Shown piece by piece: positions 1 through 33,655 of a stretch of DNA of 64,000 nt. The notes under the pieces were generated by a model. It saw only the letters and a list, made by a program, of their open reading frames with translations. It was not told where the DNA came from and made no database searches. Source of the stretch: Amphibalanus amphitrite (taxonomy: Eukaryota > Arthropoda > Thecostraca > Balanomorpha > Balanidae); the NCBI RefSeq assembly GCF_019059575.1, contig NW_024882980.1, positions 92,929-156,928 of the forward strand, read 5' to 3'. Numbering within the stretch: position 1 is the first letter of the stretch; the number at the start of each line of letters is the position of its first letter. The position numbers and the translations under genes were made by a program.

Positions 1-2132
1 TTTCCGACTGGGGGGGAGGGGGGCACACCATAATAGAGATTAACCTAGGGTACCCCCAAATCTAGTTTTCTCACCGGTTTTAGGCCACTTATTTTTCACC
101 CCTCGGCTTTTTCAACAAAAAAAGAAAACATTTGCAAAAAAAAGTGTGGTATTCCGTCTCAAAGCTGTGGGGGCACCGCCCCCACGGCCCCAGAGTTGGG
201 GGGGGGGGGGGGCAAGCTGCCCCCACTGCCCCCCCCCCGGCTCCCGCGCCTATGGTTAAATCTTGCCTTTCCCCAGCCGTTACTCACTCGTTTTACATAT
301 CATTCGACGCGCAATGGTGCGAGGAATCCGATGGTGACAAAGTTTTCCTTCTAGCTATAGCATGTATTTTTTACAAAAAAATCAAAATTTTGAAATTTCC
401 GGACAAATTACCCAGAAGAAGGTGAAAAACGCTCCATTTGAATCGTATCACCTCGCTAAAACCTCCATTCACGCATGCATGCCGAGGTTTTACGTGAAAT
501 GCATAGGGCTTATCCCAGCCGCCGATTGTAGCTAAGAATTGGGCATTCGGCGGAGACTGAGAGAGAATGTCGGAAGTGTGAATCGGAAGTACATCATTCA
601 TCCTTGCTGCAGTGAGAAGAAGTGTTTTGTTCACTCGAGTGTGAACAAAAAGTTTCTGTTTTTTTTTTTTCGAGTGAATGGAAGCGCTGCAAACGCGACC
701 AAAAATATTTAACGGAACCAAAAGTTACGCACGGCATAGCGGCAAGGGATCCCTTAGTGATAGGATTGCGACTTCCAGGCCATTTCAGGCCGCTCAGGGT
801 CAGTGTGGACTCTCAGAAGCCTGTTTAGGATCCCGGAGATCGGCGTGGGTCACCCCAAATATTTACGTGTATGTGGTGCTTTAGGGCTTTCCGAGCCTAA
901 GGTGGGCCCGGAAAGCCCTTTAGGGCACACGAGCTTTCAGAAGCCAGTGTGGGCGGCGGGCGCAAAGAGACTAGGCCCAGGGTGAGCCTGGAGCCCTCGA
1001 ATAACAGTGTGAACCGTCGGGGTCTGTGTCGAATCCTTAAGGACCCTACGTTGGTAGGGACATAAGAAACATGTGTTGCGGCCCTCAGAGGGACACGTGA
1101 GTTGTGACCCCTTAGATGCCGGGTTGGGGTTAGTAAAGTCTGTCGCCTCAAAAGTTCGGCTGAACTATCATAGGCCAGTTGAGGTTTTAGAAATTTTCGA
1201 AGGCATCCTCAAAGATTCGTGTGGCCCTTCAGAGGTCTACGTATGTATAATGTCCGCAAAGATCCCTGTATGGGCCCTCTAGAGAACATGGACACCAGTG
1301 GGACTCTCAGAGGCCGGTTTGGGCCCTCCGAAAGCTTCTTAGAGCTCAGTGGAGCTCCTTAGGAGCCTGTGTGAAAAGCAAGCTCATGAGCCCTGCGGCA
1401 CTTGAACGGTACTTGTGCCTGTCGCAGACATTTGACGAGAGTTGAGAAAGGCCCCGAAGATTTCGTGTCACGCTTTGAACGAAAATTATGTGTCAGCACT
1501 CCAAAACTTATGAAAATCAGCTACAAAATGTAATAAAGAACCAACTAGGAACATGGCATGAATCATGGCATTGACATTTCTGAGTCTGGAGTCGGAGTCT
1601 TGAAGATTTTGGCGACTGCGACTCTGACTTTGGTTTGAACTGCACGCTCCAACAGAGTCTGACCTCACAGGCATTCTCAGAAAGGTACCCCCATTTTTCC
1701 CCGACTCCAAAATCTCATCGGATCTGTATCGATCTCAGGGGGTGCCCGGTCCGAGGTTGGGGGGCAAGCTGCCCCGCTTGCCCCCCCGTGGCGACGCTAA
1801 TGATATAACGGCACATTCGAGGCAGCCGATGTCATCTTTTATGTGGATATTAATACTAATATCTGCGCAGCTCTGCGCTGGATTATAATGTTACGCGGCT
1901 GTGCCACGTTTTATTTGTGTCATAAAACGGTTATGCTAGCGACGGGTGTAGCTCGTAATAATTTGTTATTTGATGCCTTCTCCTGCCGTCTAAAATCCAA
2001 CCCTTCGGTCAAAGGAAGGAAGACACAACCTTTCATAGATCTAATAAGCAATTCGTAGGGTGCAGATATTGATTAATGTACAATTGAGCGAAATAACAAT
2101 TTCAAAATCTAGTTTAATCTTGATTTTATCAC
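1..2132. other. Intergenic, repeat-rich, no gene seen
   Basis: No protein or RNA gene was recognised. It holds G/C homopolymer hairpins near 160-245 and 1753-1790 that share the sequence TTGGGGGGCAAGCTGCCCC, a degenerate minisatellite (about 770-1390), and a degraded GGAGTC-type stretch near 1575-1625. It lies beyond the 3' end of the Ptr-like gene. Confidence 0.6.
770..1390. repeat. Degenerate minisatellite, unit about 35-50 bp
   Basis: Recurring variants of GTGGGCCCTCAGAGGCC with irregular spacing, for example near 945, 1082, 1226, 1268, 1298 and 1318. Units are heavily diverged. The same motif family recurs at about 6790-7165 inside another element. Confidence 0.6.
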
Positions 2133-3601
2133 TTACGCGCGCCCTGCTGACTACCCACATTTTTGAACACCCCATTGCGTTTTTTCGCGAATATCTAAAA
2201 AACGACACCTTATTATAATCCATTCTACACATGTTGTGAAAATTTCAGACCAAGGTCGTTCAAGGTCAAGTCACGGTCACTTGAAGTAGCATCACCTAAT
2301 AAAAAGTTTCAATGTTTGCCATAGCTACATCGAGTGACCGATCGCTTTGAAACTTTCAGCGATTGCTACACTGAAAACAATTTAACCCAAGGCTGGCGAG
2401 TAAACCGGTGTTTTACGGGTACCCCTATCCGCAACCATTTTTAACCACCCTCCCAGGAGTAGTGCTAGATCCCATTGCGGTGTAGTCGTCCCTGCTCTCA
2501 GCGGACATGTTCGCTGAGAGCGGTTATATCCGGTCAGAGCAAGTACGACTACACCGCAATGGGATCTAGCACTACTCCTGGGAGGGTGGTTAAAAATGGT
2601 TGCGGATAGGGGCACCCGCAAAACACCGGTTTACTCGCGGGCCTTGGGTTAAATTGTTTTCAGTGTACGAGCAATAGCATGTACAAAATGTATAGGAATT
2701 TTTATCATAGAATTTTGATCTATCTTAGATCAAAACCTATCTTAGAATTTTGATATCGATGACCTAAGATCACGTCAATTTTGCGACCTCCCCATTATAA
2801 GTCAATGGGAGAAAACTGAAATGCGCCGCTTTTGGACGAAAGCCATTATAAACGCTCCCAAACACTGAATTACAAGTAACTTAGACACACTGAACATGAA
2901 AATGGTGTCCGTAACCCCCGTTTATGCCTCTGAGGTCATCTCAGGTCACGAATGGTATCTAACAGTTTTTTCGCAAATAACGTTTGATAGAGGCAAGCTA
3001 GAGCGATGAAAACGCCTTATATGTGTTCAGCTCGACGATACGGATCGACTGATAAGTAATATGCAACATGGCCATTTTCGTTCAGGTCATGACTTTGACC
3101 TGAGGTAAAATTTTCAAGTTGACCTTTGAAGGTTAAGTTATAGTTAATTCGATGCGTCTTGGCGAGAGGAATACGATGTCGGTAAAAGTAACCTCATGCC
3201 TTGGGTCAAAAGTTATTGCTTAAAAACTGTTTCCGAAAAATTGGTTATTTTTGCAGTTTTTGCCCACTACACGCAAAACCGTTGATGTTAGGGCAAATCT
3301 GAGAGGATTATTCAGAAAGGGCATTAACAAGGCTATCGAATGCGCTTTTCCGCGGCGCTGTAACTCTATTGGTTCCCGAGTTATGCGTTGGCTTCTTGGA
3401 AATTGTCGACATTCGACCTGAAAATCGGCGAAATTTTGCCTCTGATGACCTGACCTTTGACCTGATCAAAAAATTGACCGAAGTGATTTCGTCCTTATTT
3501 TTGGCGCTGTTTCGAACGCTGCCTTCCGCGTATCGCTACATGGCCCAGGAGCCGAGTTATAGGGGGGGGGGGTTCAAACGCCCCCTAGCAGGGCATGGAA
3601 A
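2133..3601 (+). mobile_element. TTAA-type non-autonomous element, copy 1 (degenerate ends, carries a nested MITE)
   Basis: The interior aligns by eye over most of its length with 33656-34590 in the same orientation and with 48339-49533 in the opposite orientation (shared phrases GTTGTGAAAATTTCAGACC, GGAGAAAACTGAAA, AGACACACTGAACATGAAAA). The ends carry the family GCCCTGCT/AGCAGGGC inverted repeat (2141-2148; 3587-3594) followed by G/C runs. The terminal TTAA is not preserved. No transposase ORF. Boundaries are approximate. Confidence 0.75.
2369..2665. mobile_element. 297-bp palindromic MITE flanked by TA duplication
   Basis: Two near-identical inverted arms of about 121 bp (2369-2489 and 2545-2665) begin with CACTGAAAAC and surround a 55-base loop that has its own hairpin (GCTCTCAGCG/CGCTGAGAGC). 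TA dinucleotides flank both ends (2367-2368; 2666-2667). The related element at 33.9 kb has the uninterrupted site with a single TA. A TA target and terminal inverted repeats fit a Tc1/mariner-type MITE; no transposase is present. Confidence 0.9.
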
Positions 3602-6472
3602 TCCAGGACCCCAGTCCAATAAGTAGATACTTTTAGGTCGCAAGACATATCCGAATAACAATGAAAAGCCTAGGTAGTAACATTCATAATTCATATACTC
3701 ACAACATTCATAAATAAGCAATGCATGACCCAAGACCATTTGCAATCGGTTGTTGCAATCTAGCCCCGCGCCTTCGGCGCCCAGCCTCCGTCTGAAAAGA
3801 GCATAGGTACCTATTGCAAAACAAAAATCAATAAGGATTAAGGGTGACCTTTTGAAGTCAAAGCCTGAGTCAGCTTATCCTGAGCGCAAAAAAAAAAACT
3901 GCATTAGGGTCTAAATATAGCCGGAATTTGAACAATGACTAGCCAGGTTACAAGTTACACTTATCTACGATATGCTGAGAGTTAATACACATGCTGCCAC
4001 AGAGCTGCGGGGATAATCGACGTGAATGATGCGGCCTGTAAAAGTAGCTACCTTGTATACTGTGGGAACTGGGAAGCATGTTACATAACCGCAACATGAT
4101 TGGCTTTGAGGCTTCAATGTCATGAGAAACCGCGCGTGTGACAGTGCCTAACATACCTACCATCTACCTCTAACCTTCTATTACACCTATTAAAGGCACG
4201 ATGTTGGTTAGAACAGAGGTTATTCTTATCAATGCTTATTGCTAGTAAATCGTAACTCGTAAGTACCTACAGACATAGCTGAAAGCATAAGCGAACAAGG
4301 AACGTAAATTTGCCACAAAAGCTTTCTCCGTTCATCAGCATTCTCGAATAATTCGGAAGCAGCCAATTGGCAATTGCCAAAACACCAACTAGGTATTGGA
4401 TATCGGGGTTGCCACGTTTTTATTGAAAGCTCAGCGTGCAGCGGCTACTTTCGCCCTCAATCGGTCGTCATTTGGTAATGCTCTCCGGGACGATCACAGG
4501 CTCTGGGTAACGCCCAGTTTAGCGCGGCCATACCGTGGGATCGTGAGCTTTATCAGCGCCGGACAGCGGTACTTTGACGGCCAGTCTGCACCGCGACAGG
4601 CTGACACGGGGCCGGCAGGGGCGGGATGGGGTGGGTGGTGGAACGTTCATCGTCCCTCCCCGCCAGGCTGACCAGGGATCTAACCAAGACATTATTCCAG
4701 TGGCGACAAAATGCGGAGAACCGACAACTAGCACCCAACAAACCCTGTCTTATCGCCAAAAAATTGCGACCGTGAGACCCATTCAAGTTCAATCTTCGGA
4801 TGAGTACGGTTTTGAATAAAAAAGACAGGCTCAGAGAATTACTGCTAGATTTTGACGTCCGACGAAGAAATGCGAATCGTCATTCCTCAGACAACGGTGG
4901 CTGTGAGCCAACATCATCGGACACGACTTTAGGCTTCAGCGGCATCAGTTAACTACCCTGTACCAGGCTAAGGGAGCCAGGAAGGAGGGGTGGTTACCTA
5001 CTGGTTACGGTGGGGTCCCTCGCTCGTCGTTACTACCACGCTGCAGTCCGCCGGCGATCATCGACGCCCGGACCCGATCGCGTATTCATGGAGTCGATAG
5101 TAAAGCCGTGTAGTAAAAATGTACGACCGCGCAGAACTCTTGTGGCGAGCACCGTGACGAAAGGAGAACGAACTGGAACCGCAGGAGGGGGGGGGGGGGG
5201 GACAGCCGTGGAGGGGGGAAGGAAATGGACACTCGCCGTCATCCCCTCACGCGTATGAGTCCCACCCCAGGCGTAAGTACTAGTACATACGTACGTACAC
5301 CAGCGCTGGTTCGAGACGGGAGTCGGTTACCCAGACACCCTCCCCCTCGCGAACCCTGCTGTATCGCATCGAATGTGAGGCGGTAAAAGAAGCCGTGCCT
5401 TTCGCATCCGTCCCCAGCTAACCCGAACGGACAAAGAAAGACGGAATAGCCATCGAACGACTAAAGCGAAATCCGTTTAGCCATTTCTATTGCTAATCAT
5501 CTCCAATTAGCCATGTGTATGCCTTGTCTCTGAAAGCAGCCTGAAAGCCTGCGAATCCTTAGATCTTAAACGTAGCTGTTTCACAAGGAATCTGTGAACC
5601 ACGATCGTCAGGCACCACCCATCCCTCAACAAAGAATGTAACTATTCACTGTTGTATTACACTTCAAACACATGCTACAAAACAAACAATCGTCCCTCGT
5701 GAAGTCGACATGGCGCTAGGCACCTGCAAGTGGGGCAACGAAAAAAAAAATCGACTAGTGGTGTGACCTGCACGCCCCACGCTCAAGCCTCCGAAAAAAA
5801 ACACTGGTTCACGAATCATGCACCTCCAAACACTCACGGCGAACTTCCGCAAATCGGCAGCTTGCACATAGGTTATCTCAAAGAAATAATGACTACGCTG
5901 TATCTATTTACAGTTCTGGCACCGCTATCTTATGTCACTGAACAGACACACGTGAGCGGCTTCCATATAACACGCGTACAGAGCGAAAACTCACTGGTCT
6001 AACCAGTGACATGTTATCCCAGACACATGAACAAGTAAATGCGCGTTTGCCTTGCTCATATATCTGAGGTAAGAGATACGAATGGAGCTTCTACAACGCA
6101 CATTGCACAGTGCACATGTGCGTTACAGTTATTGCTCGAGGTAAATAGAAATCACGAGTTTAACGTACAGTTCACACAATGTGGTGGCAAGGCAGCCAGG
6201 TGCATGTAAAATGACAATGGATTCCAAACACAAGGACTTAGCATTATACAAATATAAAGTCGCACAAGCCATGTTGGCTCATATAGTGCAGGACAGGTGC
6301 GCTTAGGGGACTCAAACATTTTACTATTTTAGCGCGGGCACTGTGCTTATTGCGAAACGACGCTTTTGCATATTTAATTTGTGTTTCCTTTGAATCAGCT
6401 CACAACTGAGTTAGTCACACGTAAAGACATATTTCCGAAAAAAAAAACACGTTCACAAAATTCCATTACACG
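3602..6472. other. Intergenic, no gene seen
   Basis: Unique-looking sequence with short homopolymers (a G run at 5186-5200). ORFs here are short, overlap on both strands and show no family resemblance. Confidence 0.5.
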
Positions 6473-7651
6473 TAGGGGAGAGTGGGGAAAGATGCCCAGG
6501 GTTTTACTATGTCATATATTATTCGAAAATGACGATCGGAAAGCAAAAACTTGTAGTTTCAACGGAAGCCGACATCATTTTTCTCCAAAAATATCACACT
6601 TTCGTGCTTGAAATATGATAACTTTTTTTGCTATTAAGCATTTTCCTGAAGAAGTGAAAGGGGGCATCTTACCCCACAGGGTGGGAAAGACGCCCCCTGG
6701 TGTTGGGTAAGATGCCCCCTGCACTATAAGTGACATAAATGGGCACGTGAATCGCCTGAACGAATCAGTAGTCCCTTCGGGCCTGCAGTAGACACCAAAC
6801 GTCATCGTAAGGGCCCTCAAAAGTAGTCGTAGGGGGCTTCAGAGGTCATCGTTAGGGCCATCATAGTCCAGCGCGGCCAAACAAGCCTCCGTGGTGGCGT
6901 TCGGAGACCACTGTGGGGCCCTTATAGGTCTTCATGATGCTTGAGGGCCCTCGAGCCCATCGTGGGGACCTCAGATGCCAGCGCGGCCCGTGGAGCCAAC
7001 GTGGGAGCCCTCAAAGGATGTCGTGAGGGGCCCTGGAGCCAATAATGTGGCCCACAGAGGCCTTCGTAAGGGCTCTCAGAGTCAGATGCCGCCCAAAAGT
7101 CGCTGTGTGGGCCGAGAGACCGGCATGGGGAGCACCCGACCGTACTGGACTCTCAATAGTCCCAGATCGGCTTTTGTCTCTCATTACAGGTATGTAATAA
7201 ATAATTTGACGGGCTGCTTGAAGGACAGCCTACGGATTTAGGGGGGCGTCTTTCCCCATCAGGACAGGGGGCATCTTACCCCAAGGTACCGAGGTAACAT
7301 TAAATCAGTACAATTTGTTAGCCATAAAACTACACCCTGAAACGAACTGTTTGGGACACAGTACACGCATGTTAATTTATCACGACTATAGCAAGGAACG
7401 CAAAAATTATCTACCTTCTTTGATATTTACAATGTTTTGACACCAAAATATTTTTTGAAAGCAGCAAATAAAAAACATGCAATCACCAGCCAGCCGCTGC
7501 CCAACTGAACCTCGCAAATTTTTGTGCAGTTAACAAGGCAGGCTTCCGCTTTACGCTAAGAACATTAATTTCCAGGTTCGATTCTTTGTTTCGCCGCTAG
7601 AGGGGGTGGGGCGTCTTTCCCACCCTGGGCATCTTACCCCACTCTCCCCTA
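6473..7651. mobile_element. TIR element with TAGGGGAGAGTGGGG ends, TA flanks
   Basis: The left end TAGGGGAGAGTGGGGAAAGA (6473) is the inverted match of the right end (7626-7651), about 25 of 26 positions. Subterminal copies of GGGGGCATCTTACCCC or its complement lie near 6661, 6705 and 7264. The middle (6790-7165) is the degenerate GGGCCCTCAGAGGCC minisatellite. There is no transposase ORF. The duplicated target appears to be TA. Confidence 0.82.
6790..7165. repeat. Degenerate GGGCCCTCAGAGGCC minisatellite inside the TIR element
   Basis: About ten diverged copies of a 30-45 bp unit with phrases such as GGGCCCTCAAA, CCCTCGAGCCCATCGTGGGG and GGCCCACAGAGGCCTTCGT. Same motif family as 770-1390. 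Confidence 0.6.
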
Positions 7652-9133
7652 CTGACAGAAAACTGTGTAAAACGTCGCTACTTTTCAAGACACCATACAG
7701 CGACGTTAATCTGGAACGTCTTGGGGATACGATACGAGTATCAGAGCACACACAATACAAGAAGATCAAGGCAAACATATAGGCAAGTGACTGCAGAGCT
7801 TTTCTAGACGGGCCTCCCGTTATTTGTTTTTAGCCAGATTTGAGTGGTCTCACGAGTAAGAACAAGCAAATTCCACTCAAATGCAGAAAGTTCTGATTCG
7901 AAGAGTAAGACATAACTTTTTCATAACAGTGATGGCTTTGGAAACATATCAAAACTAGCCGCAGGCAGCCCGGCCAGCCAGTCTGGACTAGCCAGGATCC
8001 TACCCCATCCCGGCAAGTCTGATCCTGATCGATGCCTCACTGGGAGGTCCAGGGAGGTCAGGTCGAATGAGGGTAGGACACACAGAGAGCGAAGCCCACG
8101 GCGTACTTAATAGATTGCGACCAGCCACTGCCACAAACGGTTTCATCACTATCGACGCTATGGTCGGCATGGCGCTACGGGTCAGCCCGCTCATACTGAG
8201 ATTTTCCGTTAAACCACAGACAAACTCACTCGCTCGCTCGCCAACCAATGACAAGGATCACCGTACCTGGCACGATCATCACATGAAGAAATATCCGGTC
8301 TGCGCTGGCACCAGCCATATCACTGTCCGCTCCACCGCTGGACGGCGGCAGAGTGGAGATCCCCGTCACACGGGGCCTACCCAAACAAATCCCAAGACAA
8401 ACCCACACGGCGGCAATTAGACATTTGCCACAGCCAGCTCCATCTGTGCCCTTCAGGACTGTGCGATGTTATCGAACAAAGTCGTCACAGCTCCAACACA
8501 TTCACTTATACCTCTATCACATCTCATCCTCTCCTTCCTCGTCAGGACTTGTCTCACAGTTTCATTCAATCAAACACCGAGATCGTCGGTTACACGGTCT
8601 AACCGTCATTACACAACCACTCTCAAAGTCTATCAGCTCCAGTAGGGGCCGCAGCGGTCAAACACCCTACCCCCGGCGCCCATGGAAGTCTGACATACAC
8701 TCTCGCACGCTGAGGTATCTGATCTAATGAGGAACATGACTGAGGCTATGCCATCGCTGTGATGTGTGCATCGGCCACGGCTGGTGCGTACTTCACATCG
8801 GATATATCTGAAATGCAGAGGCGGTGCTTTAGACACGGCAGATGGAGTGTAGCATACTGGCGGCTGTCTTCTGTTACATGAAAATCCAGATACTCAAAAG
8901 CAGGCGTTCTTACCATTAAAAGCGCATAAGAATGACAAACAGTCATGATATAACAAGTCACAGGACAACATTTTCAACGTTATGTTACAAATGGGACTCC
9001 CATGATTCCAGACTCGTCACAGGTGACTGCAGGTCTGCAGTAATCCCACAGGTAGCACACCGCTTGTACTCCATCAACCCTCAGCCCAGAGCCTCACACC
9101 CTTCCAACCCACGCAGGCCCCTATGTCCCCCGG
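7652..9133. other. Downstream of Ptr-like gene; probable 3' UTR plus intergenic
   Basis: No protein was recognised. The first few hundred bases below 9134 are presumably the 3' UTR of the minus-strand gene, but I saw no clear AATAAA on that strand. ORFs near 8000-8730 occur on both strands without family similarity. Confidence 0.45.
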
Positions 9134-30279
<21,146 letters not shown>

Positions 30280-33200
30280 CCGCTCACCACCTGCCCCTGA
30301 CGCGATCCGACGCCCACTGCACTACACGCAGCGGCGGCCGCCGACTTTGAGAGGTGGCCGCGCGGCTGCCATCTGCCGGAGGGACGGGGAGTTGCAGGTA
30401 GGCCGGCACGAGCATCTTTGGCACGAGCAGAGGACACTGTATCACGTTCCGCCCCGATTGTCCAGTTCCTAGCGAGGAGAGGACACGAGGAGAGGACATG
30501 GTGTTACGTTCTGCTCCGATTGTTCAGTTCTTAGCGCACGTGATATATGTAGTTTATAAAATTGGGCGTTGAAAGTGTCTGTAAGCAGGTCGCAAGCGTC
30601 CCACTATCTAGCTCCAGCCCTAATTCAGCTTTTCTCGCTCAGGTCAACTAAGATCGCTTAGCTCATCGCAGTCATCCGTCCCGTCGTTTCCATCCTCAGG
30701 ATAGTCAAATCCTTCTCATCCGCCCCTCAACCACCCACACGTTCCGGGCTGGGCGGTCAACTTTATCCCATGCGTCTAGCTCCACCCTAGGAGCAGGCAG
30801 CTGTAGTCGGGTGCGGTAACTGTCAGGAGGCTGGGTGGCCTGTCCTCGTGATGGGCTCAGCCCCGACGGTTCACCAGGGTGCCCGCCCAGACCAATGTCT
30901 CCCTTATAATTCCTATCATCTGTCTGGCTTTGCAAAAGTCTCGTGAGGCCGAAAGAGCGCAACCCAACAAAACACACAAACAAATAATCGCAAAGCATAT
31001 CACAGCTTTCCTACGGACGGACACAACCAAGACGCAAATAACTATAACTAACATGCCTCACTCTCTACACCCCTCTAGCCATTCTGCAGCTGTAGTCTCA
31101 ACCAGCCGCAAAACCATGAGTTGGGTTCGAGCAGTCTACATGTACAGGTCTCGCGGGTTTTAGCGGCAGGTTTTGCACCTATGAAATTTAGTATACTTCA
31201 GGCTATATCTTGGTCGTCTTAAGCTTTTGAGTGTTGAAGATGCAATAGACTTGTTCGTTCACAAGCCTGCCATGATCGTTTAAAATGGCTTCATCGTTGA
31301 TCGCCGATTAGTTTCTGAGATATAGCCGGAAATGTAAAAGGGCAAAACCTACCGAGAGCCGTACGTATACAATTACACGCGATCCCATGGTTCTCTAATG
31401 GCCTACATCATCTCCCATTTTCTTACATGCTTTGCAATAATATCATTGACTGAAGTGAAACCTTTCGTGCTGTGACCAAACAAAGCGGCAAGTGATTCAT
31501 AAACTTATTGCAATAACAACTAAAAAACGCTGTTATTGTTAACGCAGTATTGACGTCATAATCAAGTGCTTCAACTTCAAAGGACATCGCAGCCCGCAAG
31601 TACAAGACATCCGGAACAGTAAAAAGTTCAATGCAAAGTAACGCTACACAGCAAAGATAATCTATTCCACAATGCATTCAGGTCCCACGCTGCCAAGTCA
31701 CTTCGGTTTTCAATCGCATGCCTCTTGAACGTGACATGCACATGATAACCAATACAAATCTCTCTGAAACAGGCACTGTGATGATACTAGCAAACCGTGA
31801 CTAGCATGGGAAATACACAATATGAAAAAGCAATGTCCCTTCACACAAGTTTCGCTATATTTTACATCCAATGTCCATCCGAGGATCTGACTGTACTGTC
31901 TCGTAATAATATTGCTCATGTCTATCTGACCAGCCAGTTGCATATAAAGAAGTAGCTATCCTGAGCAGCCAATTACAACTAAGGAGGTGACTATCCGAAT
32001 GCAGCCTGAGACGTTCTCTTCTGCCTCCCACTGTCCGTGCCGTGCCGGCCAGCCGCCGACAGTTACAGAACGCTACCACCGGCGCCGACTCAGACCAGAA
32101 CGGACGCCTCAGGTCGGCCGCTGTCTGTAGAAGTCGTTCATAGGGCTGCATATCTCAAAGTCGACAGCGGCAGTCGAGACCGGGCGACGGACGGTCACTG
32201 TCAGTGCCCTCCGGTCACCGCGGCGGCTGGCCTAACCATCCGTGCCGCTGCCGCCGGCTGCAGACTCCAGTAACGCTGCCGCGGGTCTGTGACTAAACAC
32301 GAAACACGCGTCGTCGCAGCCTGGGTGGGGCATCGTCCAGTACACGGATGGATCAATCGTAGTCCGTAGACCTGGCGACAACCAGCAGCCCTCGCACGTT
32401 CCGGCGGGCCGACGGCGAAGAAGGCAAAGTCCAGCGGCATACTAGGCCACGTTCCACGCGGTGGTCGGTTTGGCGGTGGCCCATGCAACGGCAGAGTTGT
32501 CAACGTTTTTTTTTTTGCAGATATCAGTGTGACCATGCAGCGGGTGTCCGCGGAAACGGATGAGCGGCAGCGAGCGTGGCTCGTGCTCAGCACAGTATGT
32601 CGGTCGAGAAAAGACCACAGCCTGCTGCTGCCCTGCTGGTATGTAGAGATAGACAGGCCATCCCAACGGGATTGGCTTGTGGTCGCGCGCTGTGCGATCC
32701 TGGCTCATGGGCTATGGCAACTGAGATACCTAACATCGCGCATAGGTACTGAACTGTCAAAACGACTATCTATTTTTAAGCATCATTAATCATACCTACG
32801 TTCCATAAATATGCTACAGACCCGTTCAGTACCGGTCGGCAGAGGCCACATAAGACCAGAGGCCTGCCGAGCGATGCAGGCTATGGCAGCTATTCAGCTT
32901 TGCCGAGTGCCGACGCCCTAAATATCGACCTTGGAAAAATAAATAACGATCAGGAACAATGAATGTGAGTAGCTTCATAGGCGGCGGAACGGGGAGGGCA
33001 CCGCGATACCGTGCCCCCTTGATTTTGGCATTTTAACATTAGCCCTATGGGCGTTGCATGGAAAGAATGGGACCAAAAGTCGGCAGTGCCCCCCCCCCCC
33101 CCTTAATTGAAGGTGTTCCGTCGCTACTGAGTAGCTTGTCCTTTGTCGTTCATAACCCAAAGGCCAAATCTATGTCAGCTCCAGTATCTCGATTCGAACA

Positions 33201-33655
33201 GTTCCCTCAGCTCTTGAGTTGAAGGTGGCCGAGAGCCCGGTTTGAAACCTGCAGCGCCCACTTTTTGCTCCTGGCGGGCATGACCCGCGGTCAGTGACAG
33301 TGGTCGCAGGTGAAATCTACGAGTGAGGCGGTCGGGGGACTGCTCCGTTCCGTGTGCTTCGTTAAGCATTCAACATGGACATTGAACACACTTTTTTCTG
33401 ATCAGGTGTCCGGCAGCGGAGACTAGAATCCATCCAGCAAACCCTGCTATGCATTGGTTCCGAATACGATTAGGAAATTCCTCCATTCAGGGCGCTACTG
33501 TTTGATTTCCGAAACAAACTAAAACAGCTTTTGTAAGACACGACCCAGGGACCCAAGGGCCACGCCTGATCACAGTCAGGTCATCGAGCTGCAACGTCGC
33601 AGCTCGATGACATTTTCACATTTTCTTTGCTTTATTCAACCGTTTCAGTGTTTGA
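30280..33655. other. Upstream of the Ptr-like gene, no gene seen
   Basis: The divergent intergenic region. The first few hundred bases past 30280 presumably contain the 5' UTR and promoter of the Ptr-like gene; no TATA box was evident. A GC-rich stretch at 32020-32480 and a C run at 33091-33104 are present. Confidence 0.45.

Noticed and set aside
2382-2621. 79-codon minus-strand ORF
   Set aside because: It is the translation of a palindromic MITE; both arms read open because they are inverse copies.
8000-8730. Overlapping ORFs on both strands downstream of the Ptr-like gene
   Set aside because: One minus-strand piece (VMIVPGTVILVIGW) looks membrane-like, but no splice-consistent gene or family could be built.
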